DNA of 64,000 bases from Isochrysis galbana (lineage: Eukaryota; Haptophyta; Isochrysidales; Isochrysidaceae), in assembly GCA_018136815.1 (NCBI GenBank), contig CM030940.1:3970833-4034832 (forward strand), given 5' to 3'. The notes beneath the pieces were generated by a model. It worked only from the letters and a program-made list of their open reading frames with translations, did no database searches and was not told the DNA's origin. Both the position numbers and the translations under genes were made by a program. Of the stretch, positions 36,501-47,495 are shown one piece after another. The first letter of the stretch is position 1. Every line of letters begins with the position of its first letter.

Positions 36501-39285
36501 CGCCGATCGTCCCAGGACTTCTCCGACCTCCCAACTGCAGCCGTCCTCGCCAAGCACCTCAACCGGGCAGCCAGGCACCATCTCTAGGTTGGGCGTGTCA
36601 AATGGCTCTAATGTTGTGTCCAGGACGACCAAGGCCCCGTCTGTTGCGGGATCGAGCGGACGCACAAGCCTCTCGCCCTTATTGAGGATGGCCACCCATC
36701 GAGAAGGGCATGTCTGCATCGCGAGGCTCAGAGCTGCTGGTGCATTTGGCGGGACCTCAGCCCGGAGCAATATTTTGTCTTCATCATGCCTGAGTACACG
36801 TGCCGCTACCCACACAGGGGCGCTCGCAGGCATGGGGATCTCGCTCCCCATAACCTCTCGCGTCCGAACTGCCACCCGCTCGAGCTGTCGTAAATCTGCT
36901 GAGCCATCGCGCCACGCAGACTGGCCGTTGCGTGCTGTCTTCCCGGGAGAACCCATCGGCTCCGCGGAACCCCCCTTGCGCCGCTTGCGCTGCGGGTTGG
37001 AGCCAGAGGGAGACTTGTCTTGGATACGTCTGGCCTTGGACACCAGACTGTCGTTGGCCGAGGCCACAGGTGGGAATGCAGCGGGGATATTGTTGCTGTT
37101 GAACGGCGCGTCTAGACTGCCGCCCTCTGGAGCGGCAACCTCGGCGAGCGAAGCATCAAAAATACGGTCGATCGAGAGCGAACCGCTCAATCCAAGCGTT
37201 CCCCATTCTCCACTCAGCCCACCGCCTGAGCCGAACTCTCCGCCAACACTACGGCTCCCCAGGCATGAGCTCTGGTCGCCAAGGCCTCCACCTCCAAGAG
37301 GAGCCAATCCGCTCATTCCGACGGGAGCTGGCGTTTTGCCCGTCCGCCGACGCTCGTTGCTGACCGCAGCTGCCGCTGAAGGTGCAGCATCCGGGCCAAC
37401 TTTCGAGATGAGAGGGTTGGAGGCAACAGGTGCCATTGCAGGGACTCCCCCAAGGCACGATGCGATGTCACTCAAATCTCCATCGAGCGCATCAAGATCT
37501 TGGCTCATGAGCCCCAGGTCGCGGCTCGTCAGCGTCATGTCGCGGCTTGTCAGCCGAAGATCTCGGCTGTCGAGGCCAAGATCTCGGCTCAAGCCGCTGT
37601 CTCTGCCAAGCCCAGCCCCCAGATCTCGGCAAAACGGATTCAATGGGCTCGAGCTGTTGTTCCCGCCCAACCTCTCAAGCACCTCAAGCGAATGCAAGCC
37701 ACCGCCGCTACTGCCGCCATTGATCCCCCCTAGGTGACTTCCCACCCTGGTCCCAAGCCATCCACCTAATCCACCACTCACACGGGTACCAAGACTGTCG
37801 CCCAATCCCCCACGCAAGTTGCTGTTTAGACCCGTCATTCCATTCCCCAACCCCCCCGTCAGCCTTGAGCCGAGCACACCGCCCAATCCCAAGCTGTCGG
37901 CCCCAAGAGATCCTAGCATCGAGGCGCCAGGAGCGCCGCTAAGGCTATCGGTCAACCCCAAGCCTCCGAGCACACTACTCCCGGGTTCAGCTGCTTGGCT
38001 GCCCAGAGCTGCGGCTCGTAGGGTGACCTCTTGTTGCTTGGCGACAGCCTTGCATAATTTGTGCTGATACACGGCCCAAATCTTGCAGTGAGGACATTGT
38101 GGGTCGTCGCATTCGTTGGTATGGGGCACCAGAGCGTGGAGCTTTCTTCTCATCGCCGCGCATTGCGGGAAAGAGCACAACGGCTCCATGCAGCTGAAGA
38201 CATGTGAGAGCAGAGCTTTTCGCCGTTCACGACGCTCTGGTGTCTCAGTGCCCACACCGCTGTTGCCCCCGGGCACCAATATTGGCAACGAGAAAGACGA
38301 TGAAGCTCCTGCTGGCGCTGTGTTGGAGGATAAGATACTATCAATCACTGACGTTGAACTGTGACCTGACAGTCCATCCCTCATTCCTCCAGCCACCGCA
38401 GGGCCTCCCATGGATAAGGGAGCCCCAATCGCTGCAAGAGCTCCGGCGCCCGTGAGCCATGTGGCGCCTGAAGCTCGGCAAATCTGGCAAAGGACGCACG
38501 TAGTCTCCCGACACATGGTCGCGTGATGTCGAAGTTTGTGCAGCTTAGACTTCATGGCCGCACAGTCAGGTTGAGAACAGGCTGAGTCGGTGCAGGTCGC
38601 TGCATGTGCTAAAGCCATGCTCAGCACTTGTACGTCAGTTTCACTCATCCCAAGTGGCAGAGCTGCGCCATGCGGCCCCATCGATGTGGAGGCGGCGGGA
38701 GCCCCATCAGAAGCATCTCGCGGGCTATCGGCGCCGGAGCCACCGCCCCCATTCAGTAGCCACGCAGTTGTTGGGGAAGAGCTGCGAGCAGCCACAGCGG
38801 CAGCGGCAGCACCATCCCACGAAAGGAGGTGGAGGATGGCAGCGTTGACCACATCTCTACCCGCAATCTCGCACAGCTGCCGCTGGACCTGAGAAGGGAT
38901 AGACCAAGACTATTCTGAGCCGTATGGCACACCCCACCGCTCACATACACACGCCGCAGCAAACTCGGCGCTGTTGAGGCCAAGGCAGGAAAGGAGTGCA
39001 GGATGGACCAGCCGAGCCGTGCTGGCGCCCGCCCCTTGGCCGAGGCTTGCCTACGGACGGCAATGCCTGCCGCGCTTTGAGCAACGCGTTTCAGCCGATC
39101 TTCTCCATCAATCACCTCCCCGCCCGTCTCCGCCTCCACCCAGCTAGCACAGCACTCACCTCAGACTTGTTGTTGTGAAGCTTGAGGTTTGCGAGTTGCT
39201 CGTGCTTCTCCTCGGGCGTGCGCTTCCTGAGCTCCTCGATGAGGGCGGGGAAAGAGAGAGAGGCGTGCTGCGAGGTCTTACTCAT
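33509..39285 (-). CDS. p300/CBP-class histone acetyltransferase (KAT11) with two N-terminal TAZ fingers
   Basis: Nuclear lysine acetyltransferase and coactivator of the KAT3/HAC class. Seven exons join in frame: 39160-39285, 36195-38888, 35915-36154, 35403-35855, 35131-35262, 34554-34966 and 33509-34409 (about 1652 residues). Order: TAZ1 (AATCTDSACSQPDCAAMKSK to CVLCQICRA); TAZ2 (HVFSCMEPLCSFPQCAAMRR to CPHCKIW); a Gly/Leu/Ser-rich linker with repeated SRDLGL units; a cysteine-rich segment; PHD (WVQCSSCKLWQHWVCALYNP); VRVRVVSSI; the catalytic domain (FPYRSRGLLAFQRVEGYDIA, RRVYISYVDSVRFFR, HVHLWIEPPRAGDEYIFYAR, KLRSWYCKLLDKS with the conserved Trp and Tyr); and a C-terminal PHD (CLPGCKRGRLDDG, VACDACDNWLHPGCLP). 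Plant homologues usually end in ZZ and TAZ domains, not a PHD. One intron is only 40 bp (36155-36194). Confidence 0.93.
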
Positions 39286-40689
39286 CAGCCTGCCTGATGC
39301 CGGCCGACCACACCGCGCACAAGCCCCGCAAGAGGCGGAACAAGGGGTCTATTCCCCCCACCCCACCTCTCCTTCCCGCCGGCGCCAGTCCCGTCCAAGA
39401 TCTCGCGTCTCGAGCTTGGTGGTCCCAGCTAACAGCTAAGATTAGAATAGTCTTACCGGTCAAAAACGGTCCTCGCCGCCTCAGGTACCTTGTGCCGTCC
39501 TACGCGCCGACGGCGAGTCGCGACCACCTATTTACCTTATTTTCGGTGTCCGACACCCACCCCCCTGCTTTGCATTTACCCGTTACCCGTCCTTCATCGA
39601 CTAAGTTCATAACTTGGTCACGTAGATCTAGATGCTAGATGCTAGATGCTAGATGCTAGATCTAGATGCTAGATGTGAAAAACACAAAAGAGTGTGGGCG
39701 AGGGGTGAGGGGTGAGGGGTGAGGGGTGAGTAGGGCGGTCAAACAGGGGCTGTTCAACTATTAGCTATTAGTGAGGGCTGGGCTGCATTTTTGACCGTGG
39801 CGCGATGACCAATAAAAAATCTCCAGGGGGGGCCACCTGCCATCTTAAGATGCCATCTTCCACCTTCCACCTGCCACTAGCCACTAGTAGTGTAGCCCGG
39901 TCACTCACTCTTTTTAACCACTATTTCCCACCTCCCCTGGGTGTCCAAGGATTCCTTAGGGTCCCCCCCTACCTGCCCCGCCAACTCCCTCCCCCTCCGA
40001 ACCACCCCCTCCCACCCCACGAAGGGCAATGGCGTCGGTGAGGGACCCCCCTCCCTTCCCCCGCGCGTGGCGGGCTATTTTGGGAGATTCAGGCGGGCGC
40101 TCACGGGAGGGAATCAGAGTAGTGAATGTAGGGCGCATCACTCTAAAAAACGCGGAGCTTCCGCGACGTCCGATCGCCCGCGATCGGCCGAAGAATGGCC
40201 TGGAGGTGGTGGCCATGCAGAGCCCAGAGCTCTCGCGAGCAGGGTGGGGGGTCACTAGTAGGTCGCACGCTGGTTCTTGAGGGTCGCACACACTCGCACT
40301 AACCCATCCTGGCCCCTCGCACCGCAGGAATGCCTCGATTCGATCCGGCCCGACGCCCAGGGCCATGGCCCCTATTGACGTCGACCAGCGCTCGATTGGA
40401 CGCCTGGAGGTGCAGCTCTTCAAGTGGCCGTGCGGCGCGACGGGCCGGTCGCGACCCGGCTGTTCCGGGCCTGCCTGTAGCCCCCAAAGCCTCCTGGCCC
40501 GGCCCCACGCGTTCGCGCCCAGCGTTGATTCGAAATCTTGAGAGCTGGTGTGTGTCGTGTTCACGTCTCACCTCCGCCTTCACCGCAAAGGCGTGCGCCG
40601 AGGCCGTTAGGTACATGAATTTGGCTCCTGGGGCGGAACCATTTCATGTGAAGTGTGTTAACTTGCCAAATGCAAGCTGAGGGGTAAGG
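39286..40689. repeat. intergenic with microsatellites and repeat pieces
   Basis: (GATGCTA)n-like repeats with AGATCTAGATGC lie at about 39622-39674, and (GAGGGGT)n at about 39700-39730. The segment 39728-39845 (GACCGTGGCGCGATG, CAATAAAAA, GGGGGGCCACCTGCC) recurs at 51865-51985. No supported host gene was found. Confidence 0.55.
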
Positions 40690-42560
40690 AAGTGCCAGCG
40701 GCAAGCGCAGTCGCGTTCGAAAGTTGGGCACTCGGGCCCGTTCGGCCCGTAGCCCTGGTCTTGTTTTCGGTGTTGCACAGGGCCAACTTCGACGCGATGT
40801 GCGCGGGCGGCGGCGGCGATTGGCGTAGCTATAAGGGTGGCATCTTTCCAATTGATGCCTTTTGTGTCATTCTATCTTAGTGGATGACCGAGAAATCGCC
40901 GGCAGCGCGCCCGGTAGCGGTCGAAAGTTGGACACTCGGCCCATTCGGCCGGGTGACGTTCGCGTAGTCGTCGGCGCCACACACGGCCGACTACTTCGCG
41001 ATGCGCGCGGGCGGCGGCGGCGATTGGCGTGGCTGCTCGGGCGGCATATTCGGATATGGTGCCTGGTATGGGATTCTATCGTAGTGGATGACCGAGGAAG
41101 CGCCGGCAGCGCGCCCGGTAGCGGTCGAAACTTGGGCACTCGGCCCGTACGGCCGGGTGACGTTGGCGTAGTCGTCGGCGCCACACACGGCCGACTATTT
41201 CGCGATGCGCGCGGGCGGCGGCGGCGATTGGCGTGGCTGCTCGGGCGGCATATTCGGATATGGTGCCTGGTATGGGATTCTATCGTAGTGGATGACCGAG
41301 GAAGCGCCGGCAGCGCGCCCGGTAGCGGTCGAAACTTGGGCACTCGGCCCGTTCGGCCAGGTGACGTTGGCGTAGTCGTCGGCGCCACGCACGGCCGACT
41401 ATTTCGCGATGCGCGCGGGCGGCGGCGGCGATTGGCGTGGCTGCTCGGGCGGCATATTCGAATATGGTGCCTGGTAGGGCATTCTATCGTAGTGGATGAC
41501 CGAGAAAGCGCCGGCAGCGCGCCCGGTAGCGGTCGAGAGTTGGACACTCGGCCCGTTGAGCCGGGTGACGTTCGCGTAGTCGTCGGCGCCACACACGGCC
41601 GTCTATTTCGCGATGCGCGAGGGCGGCGGCGGCGATTGGCGTGGCTGCTCGGGCGGCATATTCGGATATGGTGCCTGGTATGGGATTCTATCGTAGTGGA
41701 TGACCGAGAAAGCGCCGGCAGCGCGCCCGGTAGCGGTCGAAAGTTGGACACTCGGCCCATTCGGCCGGGTGACGTTGGCGTAGTCGTCGGCGCCACACAC
41801 GGCCGACTATTTCGCGATGCGCGCGGGCGGCGGCGGCGATTGGCGTGGCTGCTCGGGCGGCATATTCGCATATGGTGCCTGGTATGGGATTCTATCGTAG
41901 TGGATGACCGAGAAAGCGCCGGCAGCGCGCCCGGTAGCGGTCGAAACTTGGGCACTCGGCCCGTTCGGCCAGGTGACGTTGGCGTAGTCGTCGGCGCCAC
42001 GCACGGCCGACTATTTCGCGATGCGCGCGGGCGGCGGCGGCGATTGGCGTGGCTGCTCGGGCGGCATATTCGAATATGGTGCCTGGTAGGGCATTCTATC
42101 GTAGTGGATGACCGAGAAAGCGCCGGCAGCGCGCCCGGTAGCGGTCGAGAGTTGGACACTCGGCCCGTTGAGCCGGGTGACGTTCGCGTAGTCGTCGGCG
42201 CCACACACGGCCGTCTATTTCGCGATGCGCGAGGGCGGCGGCGGCGATTGGCGTGGCTGCTCGGGCGGCATATTCGGATATGGTGCCTGGTATGGGATTC
42301 TATCGTAGTGGATGACCGAGAAAGCGCCGGCAGCGCGCCCGGTAGCGGTCGAAAGTTGGACACTCGGCCCATTCGGCCGGGTGACGTTCGCGTAGTCGTC
42401 GGCGCCACGCACGGCCGACTATTTCGCGATGCGCGCGGGCGGCGGCGGCGATTGGCGTGGCTGCTCGGGCGGCATATTCGGATATGGTGCCTGGTAGGGC
42501 ATTCTATCGTAGTGGATGACCGAGAAAGCGCCGGCAGCGCGCTCGGTAGAGGTGGGAAGT
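40690..42560. repeat. 204-bp tandem array with 612-bp higher-order repeat
   Basis: Eight units of 204 bp run from about 40880 to 42512, with a partial ninth unit and a diverged unit at 40690-40880. Because 204 is divisible by three, a 633-codon plus frame and a 599-codon minus frame stay open, but this follows from the period and is not evidence of protein. Units starting at 41195, 41399 and 41603 are matched in order by units at 41807, 42011 and 42215, showing a three-unit block duplicated once. A single unit of the same sequence lies in the related element at 43654-43790. Confidence 0.92.
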
Positions 42561-43165
42561 TGGGTGTTCGAACGCATCTCGGTACGTTACCGTTTAGGCG
42601 GTTTTTTCGCCAATGCCGATATTCGACAAGATGTGCGAGGCTGGAGAGGGCAATTGGCTCGGCCACTAGAGCAGCATATCTTGATTTAACGTTTTCTGCT
42701 GTCCTAGTTGAAATGGATGAAAGAAAAGACCATGCCGTCCGCCCGGTCGCGGTGCCAAATTAGCCGCTCTAGCCCTCGGTGACTAGTGGTTCACGTAAGC
42801 GTCTTGAGTTTTGTGATACTTTCGTACACATTGAAGTGAAAAATTATGAGTTTGACTTAGGGTCCAGTGTGCAAAGAACCACCCCTTGTAGACCCAGTGA
42901 GTTGGCGTCAAAATTTTCCTCGTCATTCCATGTTTGTGCCTCGCATGAAGGGCCTCACTAAAAATATACCGGAGGGGGCCCGACTGTATTTCGCGCACCG
43001 TCTTCGAAGGCCTGAAATTCGGCATTTTTCGAAAATTTCGCCGGGGAACCCCCAATTTTTTTTGCTGATCCATCCTACCGGAACCTATAGGGAGCTTATT
43101 TAGCCCTTCATTTACCCATAATTGCTGGTGCCCTCCGCACCCCCATAGTGAGTGACCGGGCTACC
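42540..43165 (+). repeat. dispersed element tail, copy 1 (carries the 204-bp array)
   Basis: About 620 bp following the array (from GCGCATCTCGGTACGTTACC to CCATAGTGAGTGACCGGGCT) is nearly collinear with 43765-44395. Together with the array it forms copy 1 of an element whose copy 2 has one array unit. It contains CCGCCCGGTCGCGGTGCCAA and CGAAAATTTCGCCGGGGAAC. No transposase is encoded. Confidence 0.85.
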
Positions 43166-43473
43166 ACTAGCCACTACGAAAATCTTCGCCAAGCCGAACT
43201 GGAAATGGAAATGGTGCGATTCGCCTCAGGTCTAGGGCGGTCAAACAGTGTTTTTTAATAAGGGGTGAAAAATGACCATCTCAGAATTGAGATTGAGAAT
43301 TGAGGAAATTTGAGGATTTTTCACGGTAGCGGTAGAAAGTTGAAAGTTCCCAATACATCCAACTAGCACATATCCGGGGCCCATTAGGACGGTGTGTACC
43401 TGGCAGGTACCTGGGTGATTGCAACTCATCACACACGTGCCCCGTTACAAATACTTTATATTATATTGCACAA

Positions 43474-44395
43474 CTATCAGTAAACTGATAGGGTCATGGA
43501 GCGCGCGCCGCCTCCCGCCCTCGCTGCCGCCGCCCTCGCCGCCATGGACGAAGCGTTCATGGACACTCCACTGTCGCCGAAGCGACCGCGCCAAGACGAC
43601 CCGCCCGACCAGGTGGGCGCAGGAGCCAGCGGGCCGCGCCCGCGCACCGGCGCGATGCGCGCGGGCGGCGGCGGCGATTGGCGTGGCTGCTAGGGCTGCA
43701 TATTTGGATATGGTGCCTTATGGGGCCTCCTATTCCAGTGGCAGACCGAAAAAGCGCCGGCAGCGCGCTCGGTAGCGGTGGGAAGTTGTGGGTACTCGAG
43801 CGCATCTCGGTACGTTAACGTTGACGCGGTTTCTGCGCCAATGCCGATATTCGACAAGATGTGCGAGGCTGGAGAGGGCAATTCGCTCGGCAACTAGGGC
43901 AGCATATCTTGATCAGTCGTTTTGTGCTGTCACTAGTTGAAATGGATAAGAAAAAGACCATGCCGTCCGCCCGGTCACGGTGCCAAATTAGCCGCTCTAG
44001 CCCTCGGTGACTAGTGGTTCACGTAAACGTCTTGAGTTATGTGATACTTTTGTACACATTGAAGTGCAAAATTACGAGTTTGACTTATGGTCCAGTGTGC
44101 ATAGAACCACGCCTTGTGGACTTAGTGAGTTGGCGTCACAAGCTTCCTCGCTATTCGATATGTGTGCCTCGCATGAAGGGCCTCACTAAAAAATATACCG
44201 GAGGGGGCCCGATTGTATTTCGCGCACCGTCTTCGAAGGCCTGAAATTCGGTATTTATTCGAAAATTTCGCCGGAGAACCCCCCAATTTTTTTTCTGATC
44301 CATCCTACCGGAACTCATAGGGAGCTTATTTAGCCCTTTATTTACCCATTGCAGCTGGTGCCCTCCGCACCCCCATAGTGAGTGACCGGGCTAAG
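43474..44395 (+). repeat. dispersed element, copy 2 (hairpin-2, MERA/KRPR leader, one 204-bp unit, tail)
   Basis: Begins with the palindrome CTATCAGTAAACTGATAG (43474-43491), GGTC and an ATG at 43496 opening a 65-codon frame MERAPPPALAAAALAAM with LSPKRPRQDDPPDQVG. It continues through one 204-bp unit and the roughly 620-bp tail shared with copy 1. This copy links the hairpin-led leaders to the array-bearing element. Confidence 0.8.
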
Positions 44396-44600
44396 GTCAC
44401 CTGAGCCGAACGCCCCGGATACCAAAGCGACAAAGGAATGAAGGGTGGAAGGGGAGGAGGTGGAGGAAAGGGAAGTTAAGGGCGATGCCAGTAGAGATAG
44501 GGAAGTACCCTAGTCTAGTAGGTGTGTAGCCCAGAATCTTCAGATGTTTTTTTCTTCAGTGCCACGTGTGAGGCGAGAATATTAAAAGGTTTTTTAGTAT
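44396..44600 (+). repeat. LINE 3' tail followed by hairpin-family 3' end
   Basis: 44400-44556 matches the LINE 3' region of 32420-32570, ending AATCTTCAGATG then oligo-T. It is followed directly by GTGCCACGTGTGAGGCGAGAATATTAAAAGG and oligo-T, the 3' end seen at 25950-25974. Two retroelement tails are therefore stacked in the same direction. Confidence 0.7.
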
Positions 44601-44675
44601 ATCATTGCAATACGATAACCGCTATGCAATGTGGGCAAATGTAAGCAATCTATGTGGTGAATGGCCAACCACACA

Positions 44676-45720
44676 CTACCCTGGCGGGGTGGCCCCTTCC
44701 ATCCGCTGTCTCGCGCCTGCAAAAAGCTTCTGCTGCTCAGCAAGTAGCTCCTCGGGAGTCCTACACGGGAAGCAAGGTGTAAAGGGATAGATAGCAGAGC
44801 TCAGTGGAGCGTGCAACTCTGTCCTTCCAATTGTTGTATCGACGTTGCACAAGAGCTCAACGGGCGCATTGGTGAAAGCACACTCACAAATGACTGACAG
44901 CCTCTTTGCGCCTTTTCTTCTTCTCCTTCAATGCAGCCTTAGCATCCTGCCGGAACGTGGCGTCGACGGGAGTGATGGGTGTAAAGAATACAACAGTCAA
45001 CACCGCAACCCCCTTTTTGTGAGGGGCCAAAGACCTCTCCAACATTGTGAATTTTTGCATTCCCAAGAAGCGGGGGAACGATGGTCAGGAAAGTGGGCCA
45101 GGACCACGAGACAAGGTAGCGAGGGGCGTTATCAGCGAGTTGGGCCTTTCGATAGTGTCAGAATAAGAGACCCTAATGAGGAAGGCGGCCAAAGTTGGTT
45201 CCAGGGTGACGCACATGCTCTTCTCCATTGATAGCGGCGCACTGGTCGGCAAAACGAGCGAAGTCGAGCTTACACAAGGCATTCAATATATGCTCTTCAG
45301 AGATGGTTTTCCTTCCCGCCTCCGAGCATGCGTCGTTCGCTTCCGACGTGACCATTTGCAAGAACTCTGTCGCAGCAGTGTTATTGAGAAGATTGAGCCC
45401 TTGCCACTTGGCTCAGTGAGCGCGGGCGTCGCGAGTGTGTGCGTGTGGGCAAGCGCGCCTGAAGTGCACTCTTGGAGGAGTGCAATCGTGTCGTTTCCCG
45501 CGCGTAGAGAGGGTGGCAGCCTGTCCTTCACCAACTTTGCAATGATGGCTGCAGGCGTTTGCAGGTGGAGCGGACATCACAGAGCAGCGGCGCGACAGCC
45601 CTCGAGGAAAGACGGGGGGGGGGGGGGGGGGGGGGGAGGCTCCACGCGCGCACATCGTGGCAGAACTTCCGTCGAGGCTGAGCCGCCCACGAGGCCCTCG
45701 TCCTCCATGTCGTCGTCCAT
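44676..45720 (-). CDS. DR1: NC2-beta / Dr1 histone-fold transcriptional repressor
   Basis: Subunit of negative cofactor 2, which binds TBP on DNA and blocks TFIIA/TFIIB. Minus-strand exons: 45654-45720 (MDDDMEDEGLVGGSASTEVL), 45459-45548 (IIAKLVKDRLPPSLRAGNDT, IALLQECTS), a third from 45366 to about 45244 (EFLQMVTSEANDACSEAGRK, TISEEHILNALCKLDFARFA), an exon near 44990-44890 (DAKAALKEKKKRRKEAVSHL), and the last to the stop at 44676 (TPEELLAEQQKLFAGARQRM). The histone fold and the PEELLxxQQxLFAxAR tail are diagnostic. The join between the third exon and the AKAALKE exon is not resolved; a small exon may be missing. The intron after ECTS begins with GC. A poly-G run at 45615-45637 sits in intron 1. 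Confidence 0.88.
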
Positions 45721-46113
45721 TGCCGCCGCCGCCGCACGCGCTACCCCCCGCCCGTCCTCCGCTTTCCGCTTCCCCCTCTCTATTTTGTTCGGTTTAACAG
45801 TGACTGTCGTTCACAGTAGGGAGTAAGGCCCAGTCTACGCGACCGCCGATCGCGAATCCAGACCCTAATTTTCGAAAAGCAAGGTCTCGCTTTTATGACC
45901 AGCGGGCTTTACTTTTATCACATAGTGCTGTCATCTGCCAACACAATCCATTGGTCCTTACCGATAGAATCATCTTTACCGGTAACTTTGTCTGCCAGAT
46001 TCCTTTTCATCAAGTCATCAGCCTCTTTCATCATGTGCACCACCTTCTGGACTCTTCTCTACATAATCATCTGCAGTGGATGCACATCGAGTTCTTAGGG
46101 TTCCCGAGTCATC
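45721..46113. other. DR1 upstream region, no gene seen
   Basis: A GCC/CGG-rich stretch lies just upstream of the DR1 start, then AT-richer DNA from about 45880. Short frames here have no recognisable feature. Confidence 0.45.
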
Positions 46114-46520
46114 AACTAACTTTATAGTTGGTTGCGATGGAGCGCGCCGCCGAGCCCCTCCTCTCCTTCGGGCCACCCGCCGAGGGCGGCCCCCCTGCCC
46201 TCACGGACCAGTCGCTGGCGAAGCGGCCGCGTCCACCCTCGGAGGCCGACAAGGTGCGTGCGACCCAGGTCGCGCCACACGGCCCGTGGCCCCGGCCACA
46301 CCACCCACAGCAGCCATGCTGCCCTCCCACATGGGAGGCAGCAGACTGCAAGCCACAGGGAGACTGCTTCAGGCGGACAAGACCGTCACTCCATTGGGCA
46401 TGCCTTATGGCAGAGGCCCCTCTCACCCTGGCCAGGGTCGCGCCGCCTCGGCGACGCGGCCCATGGCCGGGTGGCCCTCATGGGCACAACTTCTTGACAG
46501 ACGGCATCTTACGACTTGAA
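46114..46520 (+). repeat. hairpin-1/MERA leader copy
   Basis: Hairpin AACTAACT-TTAT-AGTTGGTT (46114-46133), GCG, then an ATG at 46137 opening MERAAEPLLSFGPPAEGG with SLAKRPRPPSEADK. It runs to TCATGGGCACAAC near 46490. It is followed head to tail by another copy at 46524. Confidence 0.85.
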
Positions 46521-46523
46521 TAC

Positions 46524-46825
46524 AACTAAGTTTATACTTAGACGCGATGGAGCGCGCCGACGCGACTCCCCTCTCCTTCGGGCCCCCCGCCGAGGGCGCC
46601 CCCCCAGTGCCCATGGAGCAGCCGCTGTCGAAGCGGCCGCGTCCGCCCACTGAGGCCGAGCAGGTGCGTGCGACTCCGGTCGCGCCACACGGCCCGTGGC
46701 CCCGGCCACACCACCCATGGCAGCCATGCTGGCCTCCCCCATGGGAGGCAACATGCTGCTGGTTGCACCCCAACAGTGTCAGGCCCCAACAGCCACCCCT
46801 CCATTGGGCATGCCTTATGGCAGAG
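46524..46825 (+). repeat. hairpin-1/MERA leader copy, truncated
   Basis: Hairpin AACTAAGT-TTAT-ACTTAGAC (46524-46543), ATG at 46547, MERADATPLSFGPPAEGAPP with PLSKRPRPPTEAEQ. It is interrupted at GGCATGCCTTATGGCAGAG by the 365-bp repeat starting at about 46826. Confidence 0.85.
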
Positions 46826-47190
46826 AGTCGGAGTGTTTTCCTGGGTGTCTGTGTCCGTCGTCCTGTCGTCAGTCGTCATCCGTCGTTCTCGCTCTCGTCG
46901 CTCTCGCTCTCGTAACACTCAGACCCTACAGCCTCGCCTCGCCTCGCCAGCCCCTGCCATCGCAGCCCTCCTCACACTCGCCCTCGCCTCTCGCCGCTCG
47001 CTCGATGTCGCTCTCGCCGCCGTCCTCGCCCTCACTCAAGCCCGCCTGCCCGCCTTCCTCTGCTGACGGGCTTCAGCCCGTCAGCACCTCCGAAGTGGTC
47101 TCCCTCGCCGCGCCTGCCGCCGGCTTTGCCCCTTCCTCATTGCCCTCAGGCCCTATCTATGGATCTATGGGCCATCCCAATTCGTCATCG
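46826..47190 (+). repeat. 365-bp repeat inserted in MERA leader (copy 1)
   Basis: From AGTCGGAGTGTTTTCCTGGG to GGGCCATCCCAATTCGTCAT it matches 58282-58652 closely, including the CTCTCGCTCTCGT run and TGACGGGCTTCAGCCCGTCA, a perfect 20-base palindrome. Both copies sit within MERA leader sequence but at different points, so this is an independently moving or recombining segment. Confidence 0.8.
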
Positions 47191-47345
47191 ATCGGCATTG
47201 TACCCCTGGGTATCATGATTAGCTTTGTACTCATCTTCGTAATAATAATACTCATTGGAGGAATTGTTGAGACATTCCTACCTAAAAAGAAAACAAGCAC
47301 TTATGGATAAAAAAAATCACCTGGCCCTCTTTTGACGGAACGCGA
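47191..47345 (+). other. AT-rich segment encoding a possible membrane anchor
   Basis: A frame reading through from the upstream repeat ends with GIVPLGIMISFVLIFVIIIL followed by IGGIVETFLPKKK and a stop at 47308-47310. This is a hydrophobic span of about 22 residues followed by positive charges. Base composition is far more AT-rich than its surroundings. It may be the end of an unrelated mobile element. No homologue is recognised. Confidence 0.35.
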
Positions 47346-47495
47346 CTTTGGGTCAGCAGTCAGCAGGGCAGTGTGCTCCTGGCAAGCCATCAGGCATGCC
47401 GGGAGAGTGGGTGGTTCCTCCCCCATGGCGGGGGAGGAGTGGAGAGAGGGGGGGGCTCGTGCCCCGCCATGGGTGAACCAAGTATAAACTTAGTT
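47346..47495 (-). repeat. type-2 hairpin leader (copy C, reverse)
   Basis: On the minus strand, hairpin AACTAAGT-TTAT-ACTTGGTT (47476-47495), then CACCCATGGCGGGGCACGAG and the CTGGCA/TGCCAGGAG stem, matching 13553-13697 and 25221-25357. It ends at about 47346 at CCCTGCTG. Confidence 0.8.

Noticed and set aside
40316..40560. Cyclophilin-like pseudogene fragment (IGRLEVQLFK)
   Set aside because: Only about ten residues look similar and no active-site motif follows; too weak to call.
40690..42560. CRISPR array
   Set aside because: The repeats are 204-bp contiguous units without short repeats and unique spacers, and the genome is eukaryotic.
40862..42763. 633-residue repeat protein encoded by the 204-bp array
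   Set aside because: The period is a multiple of three, so frames stay open on both strands. There is no codon-level conservation or recognisable fold, and unit changes alter both frames freely.
45895..46098. Short protein frame upstream of DR1
   Set aside because: 67 codons, no motif and no splice signals; consistent with chance in AT-richer DNA.
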